Below are positions 1 through 7,922 of a stretch of 64,000 nucleotides of DNA, piece by piece (the stretch's first letter is position 1; the number at the start of each line of letters is the position of its first letter). Position numbers and translations under genes: made by a program. Source of the stretch: Burkholderiales bacterium. Lineage in GTDB: Bacteria > Pseudomonadota > Gammaproteobacteria > Burkholderiales > SHXO01. The DNA lies in contig JADZGB010000048.1 in the NCBI GenBank assembly GCA_020854105.1, positions 62,001 to 126,000 on the forward strand. The letters run 5' to 3'. The notes beneath the pieces were generated by a model. That model saw only the letters and a list, made by a program, of their open reading frames with translations, was not told where the DNA came from and did no database searches.

Positions 1-414
1 GCGTTCGAGCAGGAGTTGCGCGAGCACCAGGCGCGCTCGCGCATGCTGCTGGAGACCTTCCACCCCAGCCTGCCGGATCGTCTATACGACCCGGCCGGCG
101 AGCTGGGCATGATCGACCGGCGGCGCGTGGAGGTGTGCCGGGCGCTGATCGGAGAGCCCAGGCTGCTGCTGCTGGACGAACCCTCCGCCGGCATGACGCA
201 CGAGGAAACACATGAACTGATGGAGGACATTCTGGCCACGCGCGCGCGCCAGCCGGGACTGAGCATCATCCTCATCGAGCACGAGATGGGCGTGATCGAG
301 CGCGTGAGCGATCGCTGCGCCGTCCTGAATTTCGGCGAGAAGATCTGCGAGGGTTCCTACGCCTCGGTCGTGGCCGATGCGCGCGTGCAGGAAGCCTATC
401 TGGGCTCGGAGTGA
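1..414 (+). CDS. livG: Branched-chain amino acid-type ABC importer, ATPase (LivG-like), 5'-truncated by window edge
   Basis: The reading frame is open at base 1, so only the C-terminal 137 residues are present. A Walker B motif (LLLLDEPSAGM) and the H-loop histidine (LIEHEMGVIE) are clear, and the C-terminus (VQEAYLGSE) is the usual LivG ending. The ABC signature that should precede Walker B is degenerate (ELGMIDRRRVEVCRAL, no SGGQ), as in some members of this family. LivG and LivF form the cytoplasmic ATPase pair of HAAT-type importers for branched-chain amino acids, amides, urea or aromatic acids; the substrate cannot be read from the ATPase. The Walker A half, permeases and binding protein would lie upstream of the window. 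livF starts 4 bases after the stop. Confidence 0.85.
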   Translation, partial: AFEQELREHQARSRMLLETFHPSLPDRLYDPAGELGMIDRRRVEVCRALIGEPRLLLLDEPSAGMTHEETHELMEDILATRARQPGLSIILIEHEMGVIERVSDRCAVLNFGEKICEGSYASVVADARVQEAYLGSE

Positions 415-418
415 CGGC

Positions 419-1126
419 GTGATCGATCTGCGCGTGCACGAGCTGACCACCGCCTACGATCGTGCCGACGTCCTGCACGGCGTGAGCCTGCATGCGCGCG
501 CCGGCGAGATCACCTGCATCCTGGGATCCAACGGCGCGGGCAAGAGCACGCTCATTCGCTCGGTACTCGGCCTCACTCCACCGCGGCACGGCAGCATCCG
601 TCTTGGCGACGAGGAACTGACCGGACGGCCGACGCACCGCATCGTGGCGCTCGGTCTCGCGTGCATTCCCGAGGGCCGCAAGGTCTTTCCGCGCATGTCG
701 GTGCGCGAGAACCTGCTGGCGGGCGCCTATCGGGTCCGGGCGAGGGACGATATCCGGGACAGCCTCGAGCAGGTGTTCCGCACGTTTCCCCGGCTGAAGG
801 AGCGTGCCGAGCAGCTCGCGGGCACCATGTCGGGGGGTGAGCAGGCGATGCTGTCCATCGGCCGCGGGCTCATGTCGCGGCCGAAGATGCTCGTCATCGA
901 TGAACCCTCGCTCGGCCTGTCCCCGCTGTTCGTGAAGGAGAACTTCAACGTCATCCGGCGGGTAAACGACGGTGGCGTGTCGGTCCTGCTGGTCGAGCAG
1001 AACGTCAAGCAGACGCTGGCGATCTCCCACCGAGGCTACGTGCTCGCCCAGGGCCGTGTCGTGGCGCAGGGAGATGCGGATGTGCTGCGCGAGAACCCCG
1101 AGGTGCGGCGCGCCTATTTCGGCTGA
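419..1126 (+). CDS. livF: Branched-chain amino acid-type ABC importer, ATPase LivF
   Basis: A 235-residue ATPase with Walker A GSNGAGKS (residues 36-43), signature MSGGEQAMLSIGRGL, Walker B MLVIDEPSLGL and H-loop VLLVEQNVKQ, the order and length of LivF. It would hydrolyse ATP at the inner membrane to drive import with the LivG partner upstream. I chose the GTG at 419 (VIDLRV) because the ATG 42 bases upstream lies inside livG and adds a non-homologous leader. LivF of this kind also serves amide, urea and aromatic-acid importers, so the substrate is open. The M20 gene starts 46 bases downstream, which suggests co-transcription. Confidence 0.9.
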   Translation: MIDLRVHELTTAYDRADVLHGVSLHARAGEITCILGSNGAGKSTLIRSVLGLTPPRHGSIRLGDEELTGRPTHRIVALGLACIPEGRKVFPRMSVRENLLAGAYRVRARDDIRDSLEQVFRTFPRLKERAEQLAGTMSGGEQAMLSIGRGLMSRPKMLVIDEPSLGLSPLFVKENFNVIRRVNDGGVSVLLVEQNVKQTLAISHRGYVLAQGRVVAQGDADVLRENPEVRRAYFG

Positions 1127-1172
1127 GGCCGGAGAATGCGCGTATCCTAGACGGACCTGAACGGGTTCCATC

Positions 1173-2297
1173 ATGAACGCTCCCGATCCGCTGCTGCTCA
1201 CGCAGGAGATCCTGCGGCTGAACACCGTCAATCCGCCCGGCAACGAGGAGGACTGTGCACGCCTGCTCGGTGCCATGCTCGAGCGGGCGGGGTTCCGCAC
1301 CCGCTATCACGGCTTCGGCCCGGGACGGGTGAACCTGCTGGCCGAAATCGGCGGGGATGCCGAGCGCCTGCCGCTGTGCTTCACCGGACACATCGACGTC
1401 GTGCCGCTGGGTGCAGCGCCGTGGAAAAAGGATCCGTTTGCCGGGGAGCTCGATGGCGGCCGCGTGTACGGGCGCGGCAGCAGCGACATGAAGAGCGGAG
1501 TGGCGGCCTTCGTCGCCGCTGCGGTGCGCATGGCACCGCACCTTTCGCGCACCCAGGGGCTCACCCTGGTCATCACCGCCGGCGAGGAGACTGGATGCGA
1601 AGGTGCGTTCCACATGCACCGAGACGGCGTGCTCGGGCGCGCGGGGGCGGTGGTGGTGGCGGAGCCGACTTCGAACTATCCGTTCGTCGGCCACAAGGGC
1701 GCGTTCTGGCTGCAGGCGCACGCGCGTGGCGTGACGGCACACGGCTCCATGCCCGACAAGGGGGAGAACGCGGTGTACAAGGCGGCGCGCGCCGTGAGCA
1801 AGCTGGAGGCGTTCCGCTTCGACAATCCGCCGCATCCGCTGATGGGACAGGCGACGCTGAACGTGGGTACCTTCCACGGTGGTCTAAACATCAATTCCGT
1901 TCCCGACCGCGCGAGCGTTGGAATCGACATCCGCACGGTGCCTACGGTGCGCCACGACGAATTGCTCGCGACCCTCGCCCGGAAGCTCTCACCCGACGTG
2001 GAGCTGGAGACGCTGATGGATCTCGAGGCGGTCTATACCGACCCTTCCCATCCCTGGATCCAGAGCGTGTTCGAAGTGATGACCCCGCTTCTCCATGCCC
2101 CGCCGAGTGCGCGCACCGCGACCTATTTCACGGATGCCGCAGCATTGAACCGGGCCTACGGCAATCCGCCGACGGTGATTCTCGGACCCGGGGAGCCGCA
2201 GATGGCGCATCAGACCGACGAGTACTGCGTGGTGGACCGCATTGGCCAGGCCGTCTCCGCATACGAGGAGATCATCCGGCGCTGGTGTCTGGCCTGA
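1173..2297 (+). CDS. M20-family zinc deacylase (ArgE/DapE-like)
   Basis: A 374-residue metallopeptidase of the ArgE/DapE/CPG2 group. The first metal-binding His-Asp motif is FTGHIDVVP (near residue 75), the bridging Asp lies in GRGSSDMKSG, the catalytic Glu pair in ITAGEETGCEG, and a late ligand His in MAHQTDEY. Such enzymes hydrolyse N-acyl amino acids, succinyl-diaminopimelate or small peptides in the cytoplasm. Its place between an amino-acid-type importer and two malonyl-metabolism genes argues for a catabolic N-acyl substrate rather than arginine or lysine synthesis; that is inference. ATG at 1173 gives the expected N-terminus (PLLLTQEILRLNTVNPPGNE). The next gene starts 11 bases after the stop. 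Confidence 0.85.
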   Translation: MNAPDPLLLTQEILRLNTVNPPGNEEDCARLLGAMLERAGFRTRYHGFGPGRVNLLAEIGGDAERLPLCFTGHIDVVPLGAAPWKKDPFAGELDGGRVYGRGSSDMKSGVAAFVAAAVRMAPHLSRTQGLTLVITAGEETGCEGAFHMHRDGVLGRAGAVVVAEPTSNYPFVGHKGAFWLQAHARGVTAHGSMPDKGENAVYKAARAVSKLEAFRFDNPPHPLMGQATLNVGTFHGGLNINSVPDRASVGIDIRTVPTVRHDELLATLARKLSPDVELETLMDLEAVYTDPSHPWIQSVFEVMTPLLHAPPSARTATYFTDAAALNRAYGNPPTVILGPGEPQMAHQTDEYCVVDRIGQAVSAYEEIIRRWCLA

Positions 2298-2308
2298 GGA
2301 TCGACGCG

Positions 2309-3598
2309 GTGCACGACGCGCCGTTCGCCTCCGCAGCGGTGGAGATGCGCGTTCGTGCGCTGCTCGACAGTGCCTGCGTACCGATCGAGCGCCACGGCGC
2401 CCTGCTCGTTGCCGAGGGGGAGGCCGCGGGTCGGCGGGTCGCGATCGCGTCCAACGACGTCGCGCGGCAACGCGGCGCGATTGGAGTCGAGGAGGCACAG
2501 GCACTCGCCCGTCTGTTGGCGCGCGCACGCGGCGACGGTCGTCCCGTGGTGCTGTTGCTGGATTCATCGGGTGCGCGCGTGGACGAAGGCCTTCCTGCGC
2601 TGGGCGCCTTTCGTGCCCTGTTTCGCGAAGCCCTGCGCGCCCGCCTGGCAGGCGTGCGCATGTTCGCGCTGCTCGGTGCCGTCTGCTTCGGCGGGGCCAG
2701 TCTACTGGCCAGCCTGTGCGCGAAGCGCAGCTACCTGGCTGCCACCCTGCTTGCGGCGTCCGGTCCGCGGGTGATCCAGGCGGCCCACCACGATGAACAC
2801 TTCGACGCCTCCGACGCGCGCGCCGTCCATGCACTGCTCGGACCGGCCGCACGCATGACCTGGCACGATCAGGACCTAGAGCGCACCGATACGCTGCAAG
2901 CCGCGCGTGCAGCGGTGCATGACTGGATCATGGCGTGCAGCGAGGGACCTCCCGATCTGCGTCTCGAGCATGCCGATCTGGAGCGCCGGCTCCTGCAGAG
3001 CGCATCCGCGGGGCTGGCATCGTCCGCGCTCGCGCCGGCACTGCTCGAAGCGCTGCTTCCGCCTGGCTACGCTCCGGTCTTCTCTGGTCGCTCGGTGCGG
3101 GCGGAAGCGGGGCCGGGCAAGCCCGTTTTTGTCGGCGTGCTGGGAGGGGCACCCGTGGATGCCGGCGACAGTCTGCGCGCGGCTGCCATGCTGCTGCAGG
3201 CCGGCACCTCCCACCCGGGCAGCGCACTGGTGCTGCTGCTCGACGCGAGCGCACACTCGGCCAGTGTGCGCGACGAACGCCTGCTGCTTTCGGATTACCT
3301 GGTGCACCTGAGCCTGGTCATCGCATCGCTCGCGCATGCCGGACATCGCGTCGCCTTGTGGATCGTCGGCCAGGCCTCGGGCGCGTCCTATATCGCATTC
3401 GCAGCCGCAGCGGACAGCGTGTCCGCAGCGATCGACGCACGCATCGAGATCCTGCCGCCGGCTGCGCGCGCGGCGATCGTCGGCTCACGCGGCACCGGCG
3501 GAGCCGGCTGCGACTGGCTCGCTGCCGGTGTCGCCGATGCCCTCCTGGAGGAGCGGCTGCGCCTGAACCTCGTGCAACCCAGCGGACCCGTCACATGA
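2309..3598 (+). CDS. Single-chain carboxyltransferase resembling malonate decarboxylase beta+gamma subunits
   Basis: A 429-residue protein with two crotonase-fold halves. Residues 1-235 resemble MdcD (malonate decarboxylase beta): a strand PVVLLLDSSGARVDEGLPAL followed by the glycine-rich GAVCFGGASLLASLC (123-137) and SGPRVIQ. Residues 240-429 resemble MdcE (gamma): GSALVLLLDAS, SDYLVHLSLVIASLAHAGHR and GQASGASYIAF (354-364). In the classical enzyme separate beta and gamma chains decarboxylate malonyl-ACP; here they are one polypeptide and no mdcA, mdcC or mdcH lies nearby. The GTG start at 2309 has GAGGA eight bases upstream; the ATG at 2345 has no room for a ribosome site. It overlaps matB by ATGA. 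Likely substrate is malonyl-CoA made by MatB (inference). Divergence from canonical MdcD/E is substantial, so related acyl-CoA carboxyltransferase activity is possible. Confidence 0.72.
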   Translation: MHDAPFASAAVEMRVRALLDSACVPIERHGALLVAEGEAAGRRVAIASNDVARQRGAIGVEEAQALARLLARARGDGRPVVLLLDSSGARVDEGLPALGAFRALFREALRARLAGVRMFALLGAVCFGGASLLASLCAKRSYLAATLLAASGPRVIQAAHHDEHFDASDARAVHALLGPAARMTWHDQDLERTDTLQAARAAVHDWIMACSEGPPDLRLEHADLERRLLQSASAGLASSALAPALLEALLPPGYAPVFSGRSVRAEAGPGKPVFVGVLGGAPVDAGDSLRAAAMLLQAGTSHPGSALVLLLDASAHSASVRDERLLLSDYLVHLSLVIASLAHAGHRVALWIVGQASGASYIAFAAAADSVSAAIDARIEILPPAARAAIVGSRGTGGAGCDWLAAGVADALLEERLRLNLVQPSGPVT

Positions 3599-5088
3599 GC
3601 AATCTCTACGCACACATCGAGCAGACGGCCCTGCGTGACCCGGCGCGCGAGCTTCTGATCACCGATCAGGGAGAGCGTTTCACCTGGGGCGACCTGCACT
3701 CCCAGTCGGCCCGCTATGCCAACGCGTTGGCGCGGACGGGAGTGCGGATCGGCGACCGGGTGGCGGTGCAGGTGGACAAGTCGGTGCAGTCACTGTTCGT
3801 GTACCTGGCCTGCCTGCGTGCCGGGTTCGTCTACCTGCCGCTCAACACGGCCTACCAGAGATCCGAACTGAGCTATTTCATCGGCGACGCGAAGCCGCGC
3901 GCGATCGTGTGCCGGCCGCAGAGCCGCGGCGAGGTCGAAGCCATGGCCGCGGGCGCCACTGTGCACACCATGGGCGAGGACGGAACGGGCAGCCTGTACC
4001 AGGCGGCAGCGCAGTGCGCGCCGGTACACGCGATTGCGCAGGTCGATGAAGGCGCGCTCGCTGCGATCATCTATACCTCGGGTACGACCGGGCGGTCGAA
4101 GGGAGCGATGATCACCCACCGGAATCTGGTGTCGAACGCGCGCGTGCTGGTGGAATACTGGGGCTTCACCGGCAAGGACGTGCTGCTGCACGCGCTGCCG
4201 ATGTTCCACGTGCACGGCCTGTTCGTCGCCAGCCACTGCGCGTTGCTGTCCGGGGCGCGCATGATCTGGCATCGCAGGTTCGAGCCCGCGCTGGTTCTGC
4301 GCGACCTGCCCAAGGCGAGCGTGTTGATGGGCGTGCCCACGTTCTATACCCGGCTGCTTTCCGAGGCCGGCTTCGACAGGACCTCGTGCGCGGGTGTGCG
4401 GCTGTTCGTGTCCGGATCCGCGCCCCTGCTGATGGAGACGTTCAGCGCGTTCGAGCAGCGCATCGGTCAGCGCATTCTAGAACGCTACGGGATGTCGGAG
4501 GCGGGCATGATCACCTCGAATCCCCTGCACGGCGAGCGTAAGGGCGGAACCGTGGGCCGGCCATTGCCGGGCAACGAGGTCAGGGTGGCGGACGATCGGG
4601 ACGCGGCGCTGCGCGCCGGTCAGATCGGGGCCATCCAGATCCGGGGAGAGAACGTGTTCACGGGCTACTGGAACATGCCGGAGAAGACCCGCGAGGAATT
4701 CACCGTCGATGGCTGGTTTCGCACCGGCGACGTGGGCGTGTTCGACGCACAGGGCTACCTCTCGATTGTCGGGCGCGCGAAGGATCTCATCATCACCGGC
4801 GGGTACAACGTCTATCCCAAGGAGATCGAACTGGTGCTGGACAGTCTTCACGGCGTGGCCGAATCGGCGGTCTTCGGGGTGCCGCACGCGGATTTCGGCG
4901 AGGCGGTGACAGTGGCGGTGGTGCCGCGCGAGGGCGCCACGCTCTCGGAGCCGGACATCATTTCAGCGCTCAGGCGCGAACTCGCCAACTACAAGGTGCC
5001 CAAGCGCGTGATCATCATCGACGATCTGCCGCGCAATGCGATGGGCAAGGTACAGAAGAACGTGCTGCGCGAGCGCCATGCGGATTGA
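3595..5088 (+). CDS. matB: Malonyl-CoA synthetase (MatB-like acyl-CoA ligase)
   Basis: A 497-residue ANL-superfamily ligase, the usual MatB length. It shows the P-loop YTSGTTGRSKGAMITH, the aromatic motif FHVHGLFVA, the A5 motif ILERYGMSEAGM, the ATP/ribose motif DGWFRTGDVG, the hinge GRAKDLIITGGYNVYPKEIE and the catalytic lysine near the C-terminus in NAMGKVQKN. MatB activates malonate with ATP and CoA to malonyl-CoA in the cytoplasm. LERYGMSEAGM and RRFEPALVL fit MatB better than fatty-acyl ligases, but substrate assignment from sequence alone is not certain. Its start overlaps the upstream stop by four bases, so the two products are probably made together. It ends 14 bases before a convergent exporter gene. 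Confidence 0.85.
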   Translation: MSNLYAHIEQTALRDPARELLITDQGERFTWGDLHSQSARYANALARTGVRIGDRVAVQVDKSVQSLFVYLACLRAGFVYLPLNTAYQRSELSYFIGDAKPRAIVCRPQSRGEVEAMAAGATVHTMGEDGTGSLYQAAAQCAPVHAIAQVDEGALAAIIYTSGTTGRSKGAMITHRNLVSNARVLVEYWGFTGKDVLLHALPMFHVHGLFVASHCALLSGARMIWHRRFEPALVLRDLPKASVLMGVPTFYTRLLSEAGFDRTSCAGVRLFVSGSAPLLMETFSAFEQRIGQRILERYGMSEAGMITSNPLHGERKGGTVGRPLPGNEVRVADDRDAALRAGQIGAIQIRGENVFTGYWNMPEKTREEFTVDGWFRTGDVGVFDAQGYLSIVGRAKDLIITGGYNVYPKEIELVLDSLHGVAESAVFGVPHADFGEAVTVAVVPREGATLSEPDIISALRRELANYKVPKRVIIIDDLPRNAMGKVQKNVLRERHAD

Positions 5089-5102
5089 GCAGCGACTGAC
5101 GC

Positions 5103-5900
5103 TCAGAAGAGCGTGAACAGCATCTTCGTGGCCATGACGAAGAGAATCACGCCGAAGATCTTCTTCAGCATGGGGACGGGCAGGGTGTGCGCCGCCTTCG
5201 CCCCGTACGGAACGGTGAAGAACGTGCCGATCACGATTCCCGCAAGCGCCGGAAGATAGATGTATCCGAAGGTGAGCACGGGCAGATTGGTCTGGTCGAT
5301 ACCGGTGATCAGGTAGCCGACCGCACCAGCGACGGCGATCGGCAGTCCCAGCGCTGCCGAGGTGCCCACCGCGTTGCGCATGGGGACGTTGCACAGCGTC
5401 ATCAGCGGGATGCTGACCACTCCTCCGCCCGCACCGACCAGGCTCGAAATCACGCCGATGCCCAGGCCGCCAATGGTCATTCCCGCCCGACCGGGAAGCT
5501 GGCGGGAGGCTTTCGGCCTCATGTCCAGCCACATCTGGGCGGCGGAGTAGTAGACGAAGACCGTGAAGAAGATTGCCAGGTAGCGCGACGGCAGCGCGTC
5601 CGCGAACAGCGTGCCGACGAGCGTCCCGAGCACGACACCGACTAGCACGCGCCGGATGATGTCCCAGCGCACCGCTCCGTGGCGCTGATGCGCGCGGATG
5701 CTAGACAGCGACGTGAAGACGATGCTCGTGAGCGACGTACCCAGGGCGATGTGCACCACGCGGTCCGCCGGGAATCCCTGATGGGTGAACATGAACACCA
5801 GCGCCGTGACGATGATGAGGCCGCCGCCGATACCCAGCAGGCCGGCGAAGAAGCCGACGAACAACCCCAGCACCAGATAGGCACCCCACCACCATTCCAT
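5103..5900 (-). CDS. TauE/SafE (TSUP) family membrane exporter
   Basis: A 265-residue, very hydrophobic protein with about eight membrane helices and the duplicated TSUP glycine-rich signatures GLLGIGGGLIIV (about residues 21-32) and SSLVGAGGGVVSIPL (about residue 155). The family exports or transports sulfonates, sulfite, sulfoacetate and related organic anions across the inner membrane. ATG at 5900 starts just ahead of the first helix. It follows the EVE gene by 13 bases on the same strand, so the two may be co-transcribed; no sulfur-metabolism gene is adjacent to hint at the substrate. Confidence 0.88.
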   Translation of the reverse strand: MEWWWGAYLVLGLFVGFFAGLLGIGGGLIIVTALVFMFTHQGFPADRVVHIALGTSLTSIVFTSLSSIRAHQRHGAVRWDIIRRVLVGVVLGTLVGTLFADALPSRYLAIFFTVFVYYSAAQMWLDMRPKASRQLPGRAGMTIGGLGIGVISSLVGAGGGVVSIPLMTLCNVPMRNAVGTSAALGLPIAVAGAVGYLITGIDQTNLPVLTFGYIYLPALAGIVIGTFFTVPYGAKAAHTLPVPMLKKIFGVILFVMATKMLFTLF

Positions 5901-5913
5901 CGTCGCCGGCGCC

Positions 5914-6369
<456 letters not shown>

Positions 6370-6748
6370 AGATGTCCCAGGCAGGCCTGGTGAACTCCAG
6401 AGAGTACTTTTCTCGATAAGCTTGGCGCAGCCGGCGAGAGTATATCGAGTTGGCTCGACAACGGCCGCCTGTCGCTCGCTCAGGCGCGGCGCGCTCGCCG
6501 AATGAACGGAAACAACCCGCTGGACAGTAGTGACAGCCAGCGTAGCGTGGCTCGTCCCCGCTCTTGCACGCTGCGTTTGATGCAGGTCAACGAGCCGGGC
6601 GCAGCCGGGCATAGGCTTTTGAATGGTGCAGGGGAGTCCCGCTCGTATGCAGGAAGCCGATACGTGCAGGCACGTGGAGAGGGGGACTCGCTGTCAGGCG
6701 GGCTCGCCGGATGCATCCTTGCAAACGATCATTCTCAAGGAGAGATGC
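6370..6748. other. Intergenic region between EVE gene and DUF6448 gene
   Basis: About 380 bases without a credible gene. It must hold the promoter of the minus-strand EVE/TSUP pair and that of the plus-strand DUF6448 gene. It contains one FNR-like palindrome (6577-6590). The AAGGAG at 6737-6742 lies just before the eroded start of the DUF6448 gene. I see no tRNA, repeat or inverted-repeat terminus. Confidence 0.6.
6577..6590. promoter_or_regulatory. FNR/CRP-family-like operator
   Basis: TTGATGCAGGTCAA matches the FNR/Anr/Dnr consensus TTGAT-N4-ATCAA at nine of ten half-site positions. It lies about 160 bases before the DUF6448 start. A site centred near -41.5 would put transcription at about 6625 and leave a leader of over 100 bases. 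The -10 there is poor (ATAGGC near 6611). It suggests oxygen- or NO-responsive control, which needs testing. Confidence 0.45.
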
Positions 6749-6781
6749 GTGTTGACTCTGACTTTCCTCTCGACCTTCTAG

Positions 6782-7324
6782 TTGTTCACTCTGATCGTTC
6801 TGGTTCCCCGCAGAGCCAGTGCTCATTGCGACACCGAAGACGGCCCGGCCGTTGCCGATGGGCGCAAGGCGCTGCAGACTGGCAATGTCGACTACGCGCT
6901 CAAGTGGATCCTGCCCGAAGGCGAATCGGAGCTGCGCCCGATCTTCGACGAGGCCGTCAAGGTACGTGCCCTGGGCGCGGATGCGGCCGAAGTGGCCGAC
7001 CGTTACTTCCTCGAGAACATGGTGCGCATCCACCGCGCCGGCGAGGGCGCATCCTATGACGGCATCAAGCCCACGGGCACCGAACTCGCTCCCGAAGTCA
7101 TGGCGGCGGACCGGGCGATGGAGAACGGCGATCTGATGCCGCTGATGGCACTGATACCTGCGGGCAAGCGCACGGAGCTGCAACGCCGTTTCGACAAGGC
7201 GAGGGCCTTGACGCAGTTCGACGTTAACGATGTGGAAGCAGGGCGTAAGTACATAGAGGCCTACGTGTCCTTCTACAAGTTTGCGGAAGGAGAAGAGTAC
7301 GATCATCATCACCATCATCACTGA
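6782..7324 (+). CDS. DUF6448 family protein with natural His6 C-terminus; signal peptide interrupted
   Basis: Residues from AHCDTEDGPAVADGRKAL through VEAGRKYIEAYVSFYKFAEGEE match the DUF6448 pattern (HCD motif, FLENMVRIHRAGEGASYDG, a second helical repeat). The protein ends in DHHHHHH before TGA. The best ribosome site (AAGGAG, 6737-6742) points to GTG 6749, which would encode a typical signal peptide ending in ASA|HCD, but TAG at 6779-6781 interrupts it after ten codons. The only uninterrupted start is TTG 6782, leaving a shortened signal sequence without a positive n-region. Function is unknown; His-rich ends and an HCD N-terminus suggest a secreted metal-binding protein (inference). It ends 9 bases before the S26 peptidase. 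It may be a recent pseudogene or carry a sequencing error. Confidence 0.7.
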   Translation: MFTLIVLVPRRASAHCDTEDGPAVADGRKALQTGNVDYALKWILPEGESELRPIFDEAVKVRALGADAAEVADRYFLENMVRIHRAGEGASYDGIKPTGTELAPEVMAADRAMENGDLMPLMALIPAGKRTELQRRFDKARALTQFDVNDVEAGRKYIEAYVSFYKFAEGEEYDHHHHHH

Positions 7325-7333
7325 GCCGTCGGT

Positions 7334-7747
7334 GTGAACTGGCAACGGCTCGCAATGCTCGGGGCTGCGGTCATCGCAGCCCTTCTGTTCCGGCGCCATG
7401 TCGGATTCGTGACGCGGGTGCTCGCCGACTCCATGTGGCCAACGCTGCGCCCGGGGCAGCTTGTTTTCACCCGGTTAGTCCTGCATGAGCGCCAGATTCG
7501 CCACGGCGACATCGCCGTGGTTCGCTCCGCCGAGCTGGGTCGGTACATCGTCAAGCGGGTCGTGGGGCTGCCCGGCGATCGACTGGTGCTCGGCTCCAGC
7601 GGCCTCGTCCGCAATGGCATGCAGGTGCCCGAGCCGTATGTCTCTCGCGCCGGAAGCAAGTGCGGAGCCTGGCGGGTGCCCGAAGGTCACTGCTTCCTGC
7701 TGGGAGACAATCGCGCCTCTTCCAGCGACGGTAGTTCCTGGAGGTAA
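7334..7747 (+). CDS. Small S26 signal peptidase-like protein, C-terminally truncated
   Basis: A 137-residue LepB/SodX-type protease with one N-terminal membrane helix. It has box B with the catalytic serine (ADSMWPTLRPG), box D with the catalytic lysine (YIVKRVVGLPGDRL, about residues 72-85) and box E (FLLGDNRASSSDG). TAA at 7745-7747 stops it in the middle of box E. The same frame continues 19 codons to TGA 7805-7807 and encodes PFTPLDGIVGRLAG, the normal end of the family, so the stop looks like a nonsense mutation. GTG 7334 is the start nearest the conserved sequence. Small S26 proteins include the Ni-superoxide dismutase maturation protease; pairing with the HCD-starting DUF6448 protein makes a dedicated processing role attractive but unproven. 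Confidence 0.7.
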   Translation: MNWQRLAMLGAAVIAALLFRRHVGFVTRVLADSMWPTLRPGQLVFTRLVLHERQIRHGDIAVVRSAELGRYIVKRVVGLPGDRLVLGSSGLVRNGMQVPEPYVSRAGSKCGAWRVPEGHCFLLGDNRASSSDGSSWR

Positions 7748-7808
7748 CCGTTCACTCCGCTGGACGGGATCGTGGGCAGGTTAGCGGGCAAAGCGGGATC
7801 CTGCTGAG

Positions 7809-7922
7809 CACATCAAGATCGCCTTCTGGGGCGGGGTGGCCGTGCTGCTCGTACTGTGGCTGCTCGCTGATCCGGCCGCCTTGCAGCCGGCCGCTTTCAT
7901 CGGTACTGAACATCGGTACTGA
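7809..7922 (+). pseudogene. Remnant of a ferric-reductase-like membrane protein N-terminus
   Basis: The frame encodes HIKIAFWGGVAVLLVLWLL followed by ADPAALQPAAF, which looks like the first helix of ferric-reductase-like transmembrane oxidoreductases. No in-frame ATG is present. The homologous part breaks off after about 30 residues, runs into a 13-base tandem duplication and hits TGA. The rest of the gene is absent, because the 6S RNA terminator follows at once. Family identification from such a short piece is tentative. Confidence 0.4.

Noticed and set aside
7304..7324. His6 tail as vector contamination
   Set aside because: No linker or vector sequence surrounds it, and the flanking DNA runs straight into a related native gene. 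His-rich ends are also known to me in this protein family, though I could not check this.
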